Source of the DNA: Clostridiales bacterium
Lineage (GTDB): Bacteria > Bacillota > Clostridia > Christensenellales > Aristaeellaceae
Reading direction: 5' to 3'
Length of the DNA: 37,915 nucleotides
Assembly: GCA_015056395.1 (NCBI GenBank)
Contig: SVGK01000001.1
Location: 1 to 37,915 of the forward strand
Shown here: in pieces, positions 1 to 7,324 of the stretch
How positions within the stretch are numbered: the first letter of the stretch is position 1
Layout of the letters: each line of letters opens with the position of its first letter
Notes under the pieces: model-generated
What the model saw: the letters and a program-made list of their open reading frames with translations, nothing else
Databases searched by the model: none
What the model was told of the DNA's origin: nothing
Made by a program: the position numbers and the translations under genes

Positions 1-233
1 CGATCCTTCGACAGCAGACCGTAGGAGGTTCGTCAAGGATGGCGGTCAGTCGAGGTACTATATTGGCCATACTATTATCAGTTCCTCACCAATCTTTCGA
101 TACAATACTGAAATGTAAACCATGTCTCTGCAATATTTGTAAAGGATGTCATTACACTATACACCGTGGGGCGTCCGCTCAGTCGACGCACATGGCTTTG
201 CAGCCCTCCAAGACTCCTTCCGACCGTCAGACC

Positions 234-313
234 GATTTTGCCGGACGGCAAAATCGCCTTGCGGCCACCTTTCCCATCGGGGAAGGCAAGGGACATGGCG
301 GCTGATAGCCGCC
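234..313. repeat. cluster of three intergenic hairpins
   Basis: Three hairpins follow one another. GATTTTGCCG and CGGCAAAATC pair around a GA loop. CCTTTCCC pairs with GGGGAAGG and is followed by AAGGCAAGG. GGCGGCTGATAGCCGCC pairs with itself. The last two have close relatives at 12106-12122 and 12196-12210, so these are copies of interspersed families rather than regulatory sites of plsY. Confidence 0.7.
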
Positions 314-420
314 GCTGCGGATCGTACCGCAAATGCAGCCCCACAAACAACACGCGATCTTCCCGATCCGACCGCGCCGCCCCAACGGGAAGGCAAGGTA
401 TATGGCACGACATATGTCCG

Positions 421-491
421 GTTTCAGCACATAGGTAATTTCAACCGACTTATCCATGTACTGACACAATCGTCTTACCTATGTGCTGACA
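421..491. repeat. short inverted-repeat element, IS-end-like
   Basis: CAGCACATAGGTAA (425-438) is perfectly inverted at 475-488, and the match extends to about 18 bp with one mismatch. On the minus strand the right half also contains two imperfect direct copies of a roughly 25-bp unit beginning TTGTGTCAG. Multiple terminal repeats of this layout resemble ends of IS21-like elements, but no transposase is present and no target duplication is visible. It could be a solo remnant or a small non-autonomous element. Confidence 0.45.
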
Positions 492-565
492 CAACCCACA
501 AGGCCTTCCGGCCATCAACTCCTAACTCCAAACTCCAAACTCCTAACTAAAAAGGTGGTGTTCCC

Positions 566-1231
566 ATGCGTATCGCACTGACCATACTGGCCGCCGTGCT
601 CGGCTATCTGCTGGGCTGCATACCAAGCGGCGTGCTGATCTCCAAATACTATGGCGAAATGGATATCCGCAAGACCGGCAGCGGCAACTCCGGCACGACC
701 AACGTGCTGCGCACGCTGGGATGGCTGCCAAGCCTCGTGACGCTGCTGGGCGACGCGCTGAAGGGCGTGTGCGGCGCGCTGCTGGGCAAATGGCTGGGCG
801 GCGAGATCGGCATGCTGGTCGCGGCGTTCTGCACGGTGCTGGGCCACGACTTCCCGGTGTTCTCAAAGTTCAAGGGCGGCAAGGGCATCGCCACGTCGCT
901 GGGCGTCACGTTCGTGATCTGCTGGCCCGTTGCGCCGTGCCTCGTGGGCATCGTGGTGGTGATCGTGGCGATCACGAAGATCATGTCCGTGGGCACGCTC
1001 ACGGCCTCGCTCAGCTACCCCGTGCTGTTCTGGGCGCTCGCGCCTGAGAGCGCGGACAGGCGCGCATACATGATATTCGCCATAGGCCTCATGCTCCTGA
1101 GCTTCCTCTGCCACAGGTCGAACATCAAACGACTGTTCCGCGGCGAGGAGAACAAGCTGAACTTCGGCCGCATAGGCAAGCTCTCGGGCCACCACTTCAG
1201 GCTGTTCAAACAGAGGAAATTCAAGAAATAA
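566..1231 (+). CDS. plsY: PlsY, acyl-phosphate:glycerol-3-phosphate acyltransferase
   Basis: This integral membrane enzyme transfers an acyl group from acyl-phosphate to glycerol-3-phosphate, the first step of phospholipid synthesis in most bacteria. The 221-residue length and hydrophobic profile fit the family. The three conserved cytoplasmic motifs are visible: the serine/arginine loop GSGNSGTTNVLR near residue 40, a GDALKG segment near residue 65, and the glycine-rich GHDFPVFSKFKGGKG near residue 95. The ATG at 566 follows AAGGTGG at a normal distance. xylB begins 21 nt downstream on the same strand, so the two are probably cotranscribed although their functions are unrelated. No clear promoter was found in the repeat-rich upstream region. 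Confidence 0.95.
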   Translation: MRIALTILAAVLGYLLGCIPSGVLISKYYGEMDIRKTGSGNSGTTNVLRTLGWLPSLVTLLGDALKGVCGALLGKWLGGEIGMLVAAFCTVLGHDFPVFSKFKGGKGIATSLGVTFVICWPVAPCLVGIVVVIVAITKIMSVGTLTASLSYPVLFWALAPESADRRAYMIFAIGLMLLSFLCHRSNIKRLFRGEENKLNFGRIGKLSGHHFRLFKQRKFKK

Positions 1232-1252
1232 ACCATATAAGGAGTGATCACC

Positions 1253-2782
1253 ATGAGCAACAGGATACTGATAGGCCTCGACGTGGGCACGTCCGGCGCG
1301 AAGTGCATCGCCGTGGACGAGACGGGCAAGGTGCTGGCCTCCTCCACGCAGGAGTACCCGCTGTACACGCCCCGCCCGGGCTGGGCGGAGCAGCAGCCCA
1401 CGGACTGGTACGACGGCGTGGTGCGCGGTCTGAACGCGATACTGCCGAAGGTCGACAAGTCGCTGCTGGCGGGCATCAGCTTCTCCGGACAGATGCACGG
1501 CCTTGTGGCGCTGGACGAAGCATGCAATGTCATACGTCCCGCGATACTCTGGAACGACCAGCGCACGCAGGCGCAGTGCGACTGGATCACCGAGAAGGCC
1601 GGCGGCCTGAAGGGCCTGCTGAGCTATACGAACAACCGCATGCTGACCGGCTACACCGGCGGCAAGATACTCTGGCTGCGCGACGAGGAGCCCGACAACT
1701 TCGCGAAGATGAAGGTGTTCTTCTGCCCCAAGGACTACATACGCTTCCGCCTGACGGACACCATAGGCATCGACGTGTCCGACGCGTCCGGCACGGGCTT
1801 CTTCGACACGGCAAAGCGCACGTGGAACGAGGCGCTGATCGCGCTGGCGGGACTGCCCCGGTCCATATTCCCCGAGGCGCACGAGTCCACCGAGCAGGCG
1901 GGCGTCGTCACGCGCAGGGCCGCAGAGGCGACCGGCCTGCCCGAGGGCCTGCCGGTCTACTTCGGCGGCGGCGACGCGGTCATACAGACCACGGGCGCGG
2001 GCCTGGTCACGCCCGGCGTGCTGGGCGTCGTGATCGGCACGTCCGGCAACGTCTCCATGGCGCTTGACAAGTACTACCCCAATCCCAACGGCGATCTGCA
2101 GATGTTCTGCAACAACGCCCCCGGCCTGTGGCACAGCTTCGGCTGCCCGCTGACCTCCGGCGGCGCGTACCGCTGGTACCGCGACGAGCTCTGCCAGCAC
2201 GCCTCCATCGAGGCGAAACGCACCGGCCGCAACGTCTACGACATCATGGGCGACGAGGCGGCGTCCTCCGTGCCCGGCGCCAACGGCGTGGTGTTCACGC
2301 CCTATCTGACGGGCGAACGCTGCCCGTACCCCGATCCCAACGCGCGCGGCGCGTTCTACGGCATCACGCTGGCCACCAAGCGCGCGGACATCACGCGCGC
2401 CGTGATGGAGGGCGTGACCTATTCGCTCAAGCAGGTCATCGACCTGATGGCGGCGTTCATGAAGTGCTCGAAGGTCTACACCTCCGGCGGCGGCAGCGTT
2501 TCCCCGCTGTGGCGGCAGATGCAGGCCGACATATTCGACCTGCCGGTCTACACGATGTCCGCGGCCAGCGAGGGCGGCGCATACGGCGCGATCATGGTCG
2601 CAGGCGTGGGCGCGGGCGTATGGAAGGACCTGACCGAGGCCGCGTCCATCGTCAAGGTAGAGACCGAGACACTGCCCATACGCGAGAACCAGAAGCGCTA
2701 TCAGGATTCGTTCGAGATCTACGAAAAGATCTATCCGGCGCTCAAGGGCGTGTATGATCTGAGCGCGGGGAAAGGGTATTGA
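1253..2782 (+). CDS. xylB: xylulokinase (FGGY family)
   Basis: Predicted to phosphorylate D-xylulose to xylulose-5-phosphate, feeding the pentose phosphate pathway. FGGY kinase landmarks are present in order: the N-terminal phosphate loop LDVGTSGAKC, the substrate segment SFSGQMHGLV, ILWNDQRT, DASGTGFFD, GGGDAVIQTTG, the ATP-site segment VIGTSGNVS, LTGERCPYPDPNARG, and a C-terminal TSGGGSVSPLWRQMQAD. The protein is 509 residues, typical for XylB. The ATG at 1253 was preferred over an in-frame GTG at 1244 because the AAGGAG box (1239-1244) would overlap the earlier start. No xylA or xylose transporter lies nearby. A GH31 alpha-xylosidase 26 kb away could supply xylose. Another pentulose as substrate cannot be excluded. 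Confidence 0.92.
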   Translation: MSNRILIGLDVGTSGAKCIAVDETGKVLASSTQEYPLYTPRPGWAEQQPTDWYDGVVRGLNAILPKVDKSLLAGISFSGQMHGLVALDEACNVIRPAILWNDQRTQAQCDWITEKAGGLKGLLSYTNNRMLTGYTGGKILWLRDEEPDNFAKMKVFFCPKDYIRFRLTDTIGIDVSDASGTGFFDTAKRTWNEALIALAGLPRSIFPEAHESTEQAGVVTRRAAEATGLPEGLPVYFGGGDAVIQTTGAGLVTPGVLGVVIGTSGNVSMALDKYYPNPNGDLQMFCNNAPGLWHSFGCPLTSGGAYRWYRDELCQHASIEAKRTGRNVYDIMGDEAASSVPGANGVVFTPYLTGERCPYPDPNARGAFYGITLATKRADITRAVMEGVTYSLKQVIDLMAAFMKCSKVYTSGGGSVSPLWRQMQADIFDLPVYTMSAASEGGAYGAIMVAGVGAGVWKDLTEAASIVKVETETLPIRENQKRYQDSFEIYEKIYPALKGVYDLSAGKGY

Positions 2783-2930
2783 GGTAATTCGAAATTAGGA
2801 ATTAGGAATTCGGAATCATGTGCCGGCGAGGGCAGGCAATTCAGAATTCAGAATTAAGAATTAAGAATTAAGAATTCAGAATCATGTGCCGGCGGAGTTT
2901 TGATCCGGGATCGGGCCACGCCGGGCGCTG

Positions 2931-2968
2931 CATACCGCAGGGACGAGGAATATCGTCCCTGCGGTATG
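2931..2968. repeat. perfect 16-bp hairpin
   Basis: CATACCGCAGGGACGA (2931-2946) is perfectly complementary to 2953-2968 with the 6-nt loop GGAATA. It lies 150 nt after xylB and has no following T-run. It shares the RGGGACG core with the interspersed hairpin family and is probably a repeat copy, although it could terminate or protect the xylB transcript. Confidence 0.65.
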
Positions 2969-2993
2969 TTCCGCACACCACATACCGGTTCCG

Positions 2994-3215
2994 CCGTAGG
3001 GACGCCATTCATGGCGTCCGCCCGGTCCACGCTCAGACCGGCTTCCTGTCGTCTGTCAAAGAACATCACACCCGCGACGCACACGCGCATCGTCATCCGT
3101 CACCCCGTAGGGACGCCATTCATGGCGTCCGCCCGGTCCGCGCTCAGACCGGCTTCCTGTCGTCTGTCAAAGAACATCACATCCCCAGCGCACGCGCGCA
3201 TCGTCATCCGTCACC
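2994..3215. repeat. 111-bp tandem direct repeat, two copies
   Basis: Copy 1 is 2994-3104 and copy 2 is 3105-3215. A partial third copy starts at 3216 (CCGTAG). Each copy begins CCGTAGGGACGCC and contains the perfect palindrome GGACGCCATTCATGGCGTCC (3000-3019 and 3111-3130), then a CCGGTC/GACCGG hairpin and a TCTGTCAAAGAACATCAC segment. The copies differ at only a few positions, indicating a recent duplication. Confidence 0.85.
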
Positions 3216-3370
3216 CCGTAGCAACGCCCCTTGACTCGCGGGTCGCCCAAGTCCCCCTCCGACCGGTCGGGGCGGTCCCGAGGTCTCCGCTGTGTACCGC
3301 CCCGGCCTCCGATTCCGAATTCCGCATTCCGAATTCCGAATTACCATCGTCCCCGGCCATTCATTCTAAA

Positions 3371-3406
3371 TTCTGAAACACCTGTAAGGTGTCTAGCGAA
3401 GCGTTC
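3371..3406. repeat. GAAACACC/CTAGCGAAGCG interspersed element, copy 1
   Basis: A small stem (ACACCT-gta-AGGTGT) is followed by CTAGCGAAGCGT. An inverted copy lies at 11355-11388 with stem ACACCC-aaa-GGGTGT, so both arms changed together. Both copies sit beside GAATTC-type short repeats. Confidence 0.6.
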
Positions 3407-3439
3407 ATTCTCAATTCTGAATTTCCCTGGAGGTTTCCC

Positions 3440-4255
3440 ATGCGCAGTTCCCTCTCCATTCTCCTGATCATCGCCCTGCTGCTCGGTCTTTCTGCCCTGG
3501 CCGAAGACCCCGTCGCCTCGCAGGGCGTCTTTTCCTATGACGATCTCACGTGGGTCATGCGCGTGGACGGCATACGCACGGACGACACACAGCTTCTGCG
3601 CATGCCGCTGTCGTCCTCCTATGACCCCGCGGTCGACACCTGGCTGACCGCGTCCGGCGTCGTTTCGGACATGCGCGCGGACCTGGACGGCGACGGCCGC
3701 GACGACAGGTTCTACGTCTACGTCGTGTCGGAGCCCGTGATCGAGCAGGGCGGCCTCTACTGGACGAACGAATGGCACATGGCGGCTGTCTCGCGCGTGG
3801 ACAACGCCTATCGGCTGACCGCGGATGTCGTGATACAGCTCGGCGCCGTCGGCGAACGCGGCGTCAGGCTGCTCACGGACGCCGTGGGGCGCATACACAT
3901 ACTGGCCTACGCGGCGCTGGACAGGCCGTCCGGCGCGCCGACCATCTGGGCGACGCTCTATGACTACCAGGGCGATGCGTTCGTGCAGACGTACACGGCG
4001 CGCGTCGATGTAGACGCGGCGGACGCGGACGGCCTCGCGGCGCTCGAAGAGGCGGGATGCACGGTCGCCGTCGAGGAAGGCGGCCTTCGCGTGGAGGGCG
4101 GCGATACGGTGCTGTCGGTCAAAGAGACTGTCTCGAATGGCCTCAGGTCCGTGCAGCTCATGGCGAAGACCACGCTCGAACACGGCCTGCCGAAGAAGGA
4201 AGAACCTGCCACCACGCCGACCGAAAATCCTACCGAGAGTGTGGAAGAACCGTAA
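3440..4255 (+). CDS. secreted protein of unknown function
   Basis: No family was recognised. The 271-residue product begins with a clear Sec signal peptide (basic MRSS, hydrophobic LSILLIIALLLGLSALA, likely cleavage before EDP). The mature part is acidic with alternating beta-like segments. It contains DLDGDGRDDRFYVYV near residue 85, which resembles an FG-GAP or calcium-binding loop, and ends in a Thr/Pro/Glu-rich tail (TPTENPTES). There is no second membrane segment or sorting motif, so it is probably released or loosely attached outside the cell. The ATG at 3440 follows a TGGAGG site; an upstream in-frame ATG at 3389 lies inside repeat DNA and would bury the signal peptide. A hairpin that overlaps the stop codon ends the unit. 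Confidence 0.75.
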   Translation: MRSSLSILLIIALLLGLSALAEDPVASQGVFSYDDLTWVMRVDGIRTDDTQLLRMPLSSSYDPAVDTWLTASGVVSDMRADLDGDGRDDRFYVYVVSEPVIEQGGLYWTNEWHMAAVSRVDNAYRLTADVVIQLGAVGERGVRLLTDAVGRIHILAYAALDRPSGAPTIWATLYDYQGDAFVQTYTARVDVDAADADGLAALEEAGCTVAVEEGGLRVEGGDTVLSVKETVSNGLRSVQLMAKTTLEHGLPKKEEPATTPTENPTESVEEP

Positions 4256-4282
4256 AATCTTCTCCGGGAACGAAGATTTTAC
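4252..4282 (+). terminator. hairpin overlapping the stop codon
   Basis: GTAAAATCTTC (4252-4262) pairs perfectly with 4272-4282 around a 9-nt loop. The TAA stop of the preceding gene (4253-4255) is inside the left arm. The right arm ends in a short T-run within the stem. It separates the secreted protein gene from the murG promoter. Confidence 0.6.
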
Positions 4283-4311
4283 AGATAACTAAAAAAGTCG
4301 TACATATCGCG

Positions 4312-4320
4312 TGCTATAAT
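4312..4320 (+). promoter_or_regulatory. extended -10 promoter for murG
   Basis: TGCTATAAT is a perfect extended -10 element 56 nt before the murG start. The -35 region (AAAAAG around 4292) is poor, as is common for extended -10 promoters. Confidence 0.55.
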
Positions 4321-4375
4321 TTGGGCGTATCAACAAATTATCGTGAAAGCGTATGCACAAGAAGGAACGACTTGC

Positions 4376-5446
4376 ATGAAGAGGATCGTATTGACCGGCG
4401 GCGGCACTGCAGGACATGTCACCCCGAACCTTGCATTGATACCGCGCCTCCAGGCGGACGGGTGGGAGGTGCACTACATAGGCGCTGCGAACAGCGCCGA
4501 GCAGGAGCTGATCGCGCGCGTGCCGAACGTCACATTCCACACGGTGTCCGTGGGGAAGCTCCGCCGTTACTTTGACATCAAAAATTTCTCCGACCCGTTC
4601 CGCGTGATCAAGGGCGTGGCGCAGGCGCGGCGCATCATACGCAAGCTGAAGCCCGCCGTCGTGTTCTCAAAGGGCGGCTTCGTGTCCGTGCCGGTGGTGT
4701 TCGGCGCGAAGATGAACGGCGTGCCCATCGTGATACACGAGTCCGACATGACGCCGGGCCTGGCCAACAAGCTGAGCAAGCCCTTTGCCGAAGTCGAATG
4801 CTGCACGTTCCCCGAGGCCGTGCAGTACACCGGCGGCAAGGGCATCTATACCGGCACCCCCATGCGCCCTGAGATCTTCCAGGGCGACCGCGCGCGCGGC
4901 CGAAAGATATTCGGCCTGACCGGCAACGCGCCGGTGCTGATGGTGGTGGGCGGCTCCACGGGGGCGCGCGCCATCAACGAGGCGGTGCGCGGCGCGCTGC
5001 CGCAGCTGACCAACGCCTTCCAGGTACTGCACCTGTGCGGCAAGGGCAACAAGATCAACACGCTGGAAGGCACGCCGAACTACGTACAGTGCGAATACCT
5101 GAACGAAGAGATGGCGGACGCCTACGCCTGCGCGGACATCATGATCTCCCGCGCCGGCGCGAACGCGCTGTGCGAGATACTCGAGCTGCGCAAGCCGGCC
5201 CTGCTGATCCCCTACCCCATGGAGGCCAGCCGCGGCGACCAGCTGCTCAACGCCGAGTCGTTCCGCAAGCGCGGCTTCTCGCTGGTGATGCAGCAGAAGG
5301 ACATGACGCCCGAATCCCTCTACAGGGAGACGATACGCCTCTACAAGGAACGCGGCGCGCTCTATCAGGCGATGCTTTCGGACGAGTCCGGCGGCAATGG
5401 CCTTGAGGCGGTGCTCGAACAAATCTATAAGTATGCAAAGGTTTGA
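4376..5446 (+). CDS. murG: MurG, UDP-GlcNAc:undecaprenyl-PP-MurNAc-pentapeptide GlcNAc transferase
   Basis: Catalyses the last cytoplasmic step of peptidoglycan precursor synthesis, adding GlcNAc to lipid I to form lipid II at the inner membrane face. The 356-residue product has the GT-B layout: the N-terminal glycine loop TGGGTAGHVTPN (residues 7-18), FSKGGFVSVPV and HESDMTPGLANK in the acceptor domain, VVGGSTGARAINE starting the C-terminal domain, and the UDP-GlcNAc signature SRAGANALCEI near residue 260. The ATG at 4376 follows GAAGGA. The gene stands alone rather than in a division/cell-wall cluster, so it could be a second copy or a relocated single copy. Rubredoxin follows after 36 nt. 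Confidence 0.92.
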   Translation: MKRIVLTGGGTAGHVTPNLALIPRLQADGWEVHYIGAANSAEQELIARVPNVTFHTVSVGKLRRYFDIKNFSDPFRVIKGVAQARRIIRKLKPAVVFSKGGFVSVPVVFGAKMNGVPIVIHESDMTPGLANKLSKPFAEVECCTFPEAVQYTGGKGIYTGTPMRPEIFQGDRARGRKIFGLTGNAPVLMVVGGSTGARAINEAVRGALPQLTNAFQVLHLCGKGNKINTLEGTPNYVQCEYLNEEMADAYACADIMISRAGANALCEILELRKPALLIPYPMEASRGDQLLNAESFRKRGFSLVMQQKDMTPESLYRETIRLYKERGALYQAMLSDESGGNGLEAVLEQIYKYAKV

Positions 5447-5482
5447 AAGACCTGCGCATGCGATTATAAGGAGGATGAGACC

Positions 5483-5638
5483 ATGAAGTACGTATGCAAT
5501 GTCTGCGGCTACATCTACGACGAGGCACAGGGCGATCCGGACAACGGCATCGCGCCCGGCACCAAGTGGGAGGACCTTCCCGAGGATTTCGTCTGCCCGC
5601 TCTGTGGCGTCGGCAAGGACGACTTCTCCCAGGAATAA
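5483..5638 (+). CDS. rubredoxin
   Basis: A 51-residue electron carrier binding one iron through four cysteines. The two CxxC knuckles are clear: CNVCGY (Cys5, Cys8) and CPLCG (Cys38, Cys41). The conserved [20 protein letters not shown] and the LPEDFVCP segment are also present. Length and spacing match anaerobe rubredoxins, which pass electrons to oxygen- or superoxide-reducing enzymes in the cytoplasm. The ATG at 5483 follows AAGGAGG at 5469-5475. It lies between murG and a cyclase-family gene; neither is an obvious redox partner. A terminator hairpin follows directly. Confidence 0.96.
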   Translation: MKYVCNVCGYIYDEAQGDPDNGIAPGTKWEDLPEDFVCPLCGVGKDDFSQE

Positions 5639-5649
5639 GCCCCGAGACC

Positions 5650-5684
5650 AAGGCGTATCCCCGCTTCGAGGGATGCGCCTTTTC
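5650..5684 (+). terminator. rho-independent terminator after rubredoxin
   Basis: AAGGCGTATCCC pairs with GGGATGCGCCTT (one mismatch) around a short CGCTTCGA-type loop, followed by TTTT. It lies 12 nt after the rubredoxin stop. Confidence 0.8.
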
Positions 5685-5715
5685 CTGTATACGGACCATA
5701 TGGGAGGTATCCAGC

Positions 5716-6360
5716 ATGGATGTCATCGACCTGACGCACGTCATCACGGAGGACATGCCCGTATACCCGGGCTCCGAGCCGCCGTCGCTCAGACCCGTCG
5801 CGCTGCACGGCGCAGACGGCTACCGCGAGACGCGGCTGAGCCTGCATTCCCACACCGGCACGCACATCGACCCGCCGGCGCACATACTTGCGGACGGCGC
5901 CACGCTGGACCGGTTCCCCGCGGACCGCTTCATAGGGCGCGCGCTCGTGATAGACTGCCGCGGCGCGCGGGAAGGCGGAGAGATCACGCGCGCGCACATC
6001 GAGGCGTACGGCGACAGAGCGCACAGCGCCGACTTCCTGCTGTTTTGGACGGGCTGGGACGCCCTATGGGGCACGCCGGGCTACTATGCGGGCTATCCCT
6101 GCCTCAGCGCGGACGCCGTGGACTGCATACTCGAAGGAAAGCACAAGGGGCTGGGCTTCGACGTGATGAGCCCGGACCCCGTGGGCAGCACGGAACTCCC
6201 CCGGCATAAGCGTCTGCTGGGCGCGGGGCTCATACTGATAGAGAACCTCTGCGGACTTGCGCTGTGCGGAAGGGAGCCCTTCCTGTTCGCCGGCCTGCCG
6301 CTCAGGGTCCTCGCCAGCGACGGCGCGCCGGCGAGGTGCGTGGCGATGGTGGGTACATAA
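5716..6360 (+). CDS. cyclase family protein (kynurenine formamidase-like metal hydrolase)
   Basis: Belongs to the Cyclase family (PF04199), metal-dependent hydrolases that include bacterial kynurenine formamidase. The hallmark metal-binding motif is present as H44-S-H46-TGTH50-I-D52-PPAH56. The N terminus (IDLTHVITEDMPVYPGSEPP) and the C-terminal GFDVMSPDPVGS and IENLC segments also fit. The product has 214 residues, the usual length, and no signal peptide, so it should be cytoplasmic. The ATG at 5716 follows GGGAGGT. No tryptophan catabolism gene lies nearby, so the substrate is unknown; hydrolysis of an amide, ester or lactone is all the family allows me to say. Confidence 0.85.
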   Translation: MDVIDLTHVITEDMPVYPGSEPPSLRPVALHGADGYRETRLSLHSHTGTHIDPPAHILADGATLDRFPADRFIGRALVIDCRGAREGGEITRAHIEAYGDRAHSADFLLFWTGWDALWGTPGYYAGYPCLSADAVDCILEGKHKGLGFDVMSPDPVGSTELPRHKRLLGAGLILIENLCGLALCGREPFLFAGLPLRVLASDGAPARCVAMVGT

Positions 6361-6425
6361 AGGGAGGAAGCGCCTTGCCGTGGCCCATGGGGACGTTACG
6401 GGTGTCAGCACAGGCAAGCGGACAC

Positions 6426-7169
6426 TCAACTCCTTACATCGCCCCTCATCTCCCTCTCCCATTCCCCGATCTCGCTTTCGAATCCCTTCCACGCCCCCGC
6501 CGCCTTTGGCGTGTCGACGAAGCGCAGCACCTGGTCCTTCGTCGGATGCTTGACGATAAGCGCCGCCGCCCACAGCGCGATCTGCTGGCCGGGCCTGCCG
6601 CGGCCGTAGCGGTTGTCGCCCCACAGCGGGAAGCCCGCCGCCGCGTGCTGCACGCGTATCTGGTGCGCGCGCCCCGTATGGAGCCGCGCCTCGGCAAGCG
6701 TCAGGCCGTCCCTGCACGCCAGGGGGCGCGTGTCCAGGCGCGCGTACTTCGCGCCGGGCGCGTCCGCGTCCACGACGCGCACCATGCCCGTCGCGGGGTC
6801 CTTTCGCAGGTGATCCTCCAGCGTGCGCGGCCCGTCCAGCGCGCCCTCCAGCACGCAAAGGTAGCGGCGCTCCTGCGCGTGCTGCGCGAACGTCTTTGAA
6901 AGCCGCGCCGCCGCCTTGGACGTGCGCGCGAACACCATCACGCCGCCCACGGGCCGGTCGAGCCTGTGCACCAGGCCCAGATACACGCTGCCGGGCTTTT
7001 CGTATTTTTCTTTGATATATCCCTTGAGCAGCGTGAGCATGTCGGCGTCGCCGGAGCTGTCGGCCTGCGCGGGCAGGTTGGGCGGCTTCACGGCCACCAG
7101 TAGGTGGTTGTCCTCGTAGAGTATGGGTATGGACCAGCACATGGAGGTGTATACTGTCGGTTCAGACAT
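6426..7169 (-). CDS. RluA-family pseudouridine synthase
   Basis: Predicted to convert specific uridines in rRNA or tRNA to pseudouridine. The catalytic motif HRLDRPVGGVMVF is present with Asp71 as the likely nucleophile, preceded by VKPPNLPAQ and followed by the C-terminal RAHQIRVQHAAAGFPLWGDNRYG signature. The 247-residue protein lacks an S4 domain, unlike RluD and RluC but like the short RluA branch. The ATG at 7169 was chosen because AAAGGTG lies 6 nt upstream; an extended frame to 7235 has no ribosome site. The gene diverges from the GNAT gene, with overlapping -35 boxes between them. The exact target base cannot be read from sequence. Confidence 0.88.
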   Translation of the reverse strand: MSEPTVYTSMCWSIPILYEDNHLLVAVKPPNLPAQADSSGDADMLTLLKGYIKEKYEKPGSVYLGLVHRLDRPVGGVMVFARTSKAAARLSKTFAQHAQERRYLCVLEGALDGPRTLEDHLRKDPATGMVRVVDADAPGAKYARLDTRPLACRDGLTLAEARLHTGRAHQIRVQHAAAGFPLWGDNRYGRGRPGQQIALWAAALIVKHPTKDQVLRFVDTPKAAGAWKGFESEIGEWEREMRGDVRS

Positions 7170-7237
7170 GGCGTTCACCTTTTGAGATATGTATGATCGG
7201 CGCGTACGGCGGAGAGAGGCATACGCCCACACCATAG

Positions 7238-7266
7238 ATTATCCTTCCTCCCGCGCATCTTGTCAA
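7238..7266 (-). promoter_or_regulatory. promoter of the pseudouridine synthase gene
   Basis: On the minus strand TTGACA (7266-7261) is followed by a 17-bp spacer and GATAAT (7243-7238). The -35 box is almost fully shared, on the opposite strand, with that of the divergent GNAT promoter. Confidence 0.7.
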
Positions 7267-7288
7267 GCATGGTTTTTTGCGATATAAT
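7260..7288 (+). promoter_or_regulatory. promoter of the GNAT-addA unit
   Basis: TTGTCA (7260-7265), a 17-bp spacer and a perfect TATAAT (7283-7288) lie 37 nt before the GNAT start. The CTTGTCAAG nonamer makes the two opposed -35 boxes overlap, so the two directions may compete for polymerase. Confidence 0.8.
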
Positions 7289-7324
7289 GACCTTAACTAA
7301 GCGCAAACCGAGAGGAGATGTCAT

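Larger units (their letters stand above)
1..565. other. gene-free repeat mosaic upstream of plsY
   Basis: No convincing gene is seen here; the open frames have no ribosome site and no recognisable protein. The stretch is packed with inverted repeats: a perfect 10-bp stem with a 2-nt loop (234-243/246-255), a CCTTTCCC/GGGGAAGG hairpin (268-275/279-286), GGCGGCTGATAGCCGCC (297-313), CTTCCCG/CGGGAAG (359-365/386-392) and a 14-bp inverted repeat (425-438/475-488). A run of short direct repeats (about 517-549) ends just before the plsY ribosome site. Related hairpins recur in the other intergenic islands of the window. Confidence 0.7.
2783..3439. other. gene-free repeat region after xylB
   Basis: No gene is supported in this 657-nt stretch. 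In order it holds A+T-rich GAATTC-type short direct repeats (2787-2882), a perfect 16-bp hairpin (2931-2968), a 111-bp tandem duplication (2994-3215) that carries the GGACGCC hairpin, more GAATTC-type repeats (3309-3345), and a CTAGCGAAGCG element (3371-3406). The hairpin at 2931 lacks a T-tract, so it is only a possible terminator for xylB. Confidence 0.7.

Noticed and set aside
39-305. Small open frames in the first 550 bases
   Set aside because: They run through hairpin repeats, lack ribosome sites and have no protein-like composition.
863-2200. Long minus-strand open frame opposite plsY/xylB
   Set aside because: It is an antisense shadow of GC-rich codons, rich in Arg/Ala/His, without ribosome site or family resemblance. 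The plus-strand genes are unmistakable.
2931-2968. Riboswitch or strong terminator after xylB
   Set aside because: It is a single perfect hairpin with no T-run and no further conserved structure, and it fits the repeat family better.
2994-3215. CRISPR array
   Set aside because: The repeat unit is 111 bp with no short conserved repeat and unique spacers, and no cas gene is present.
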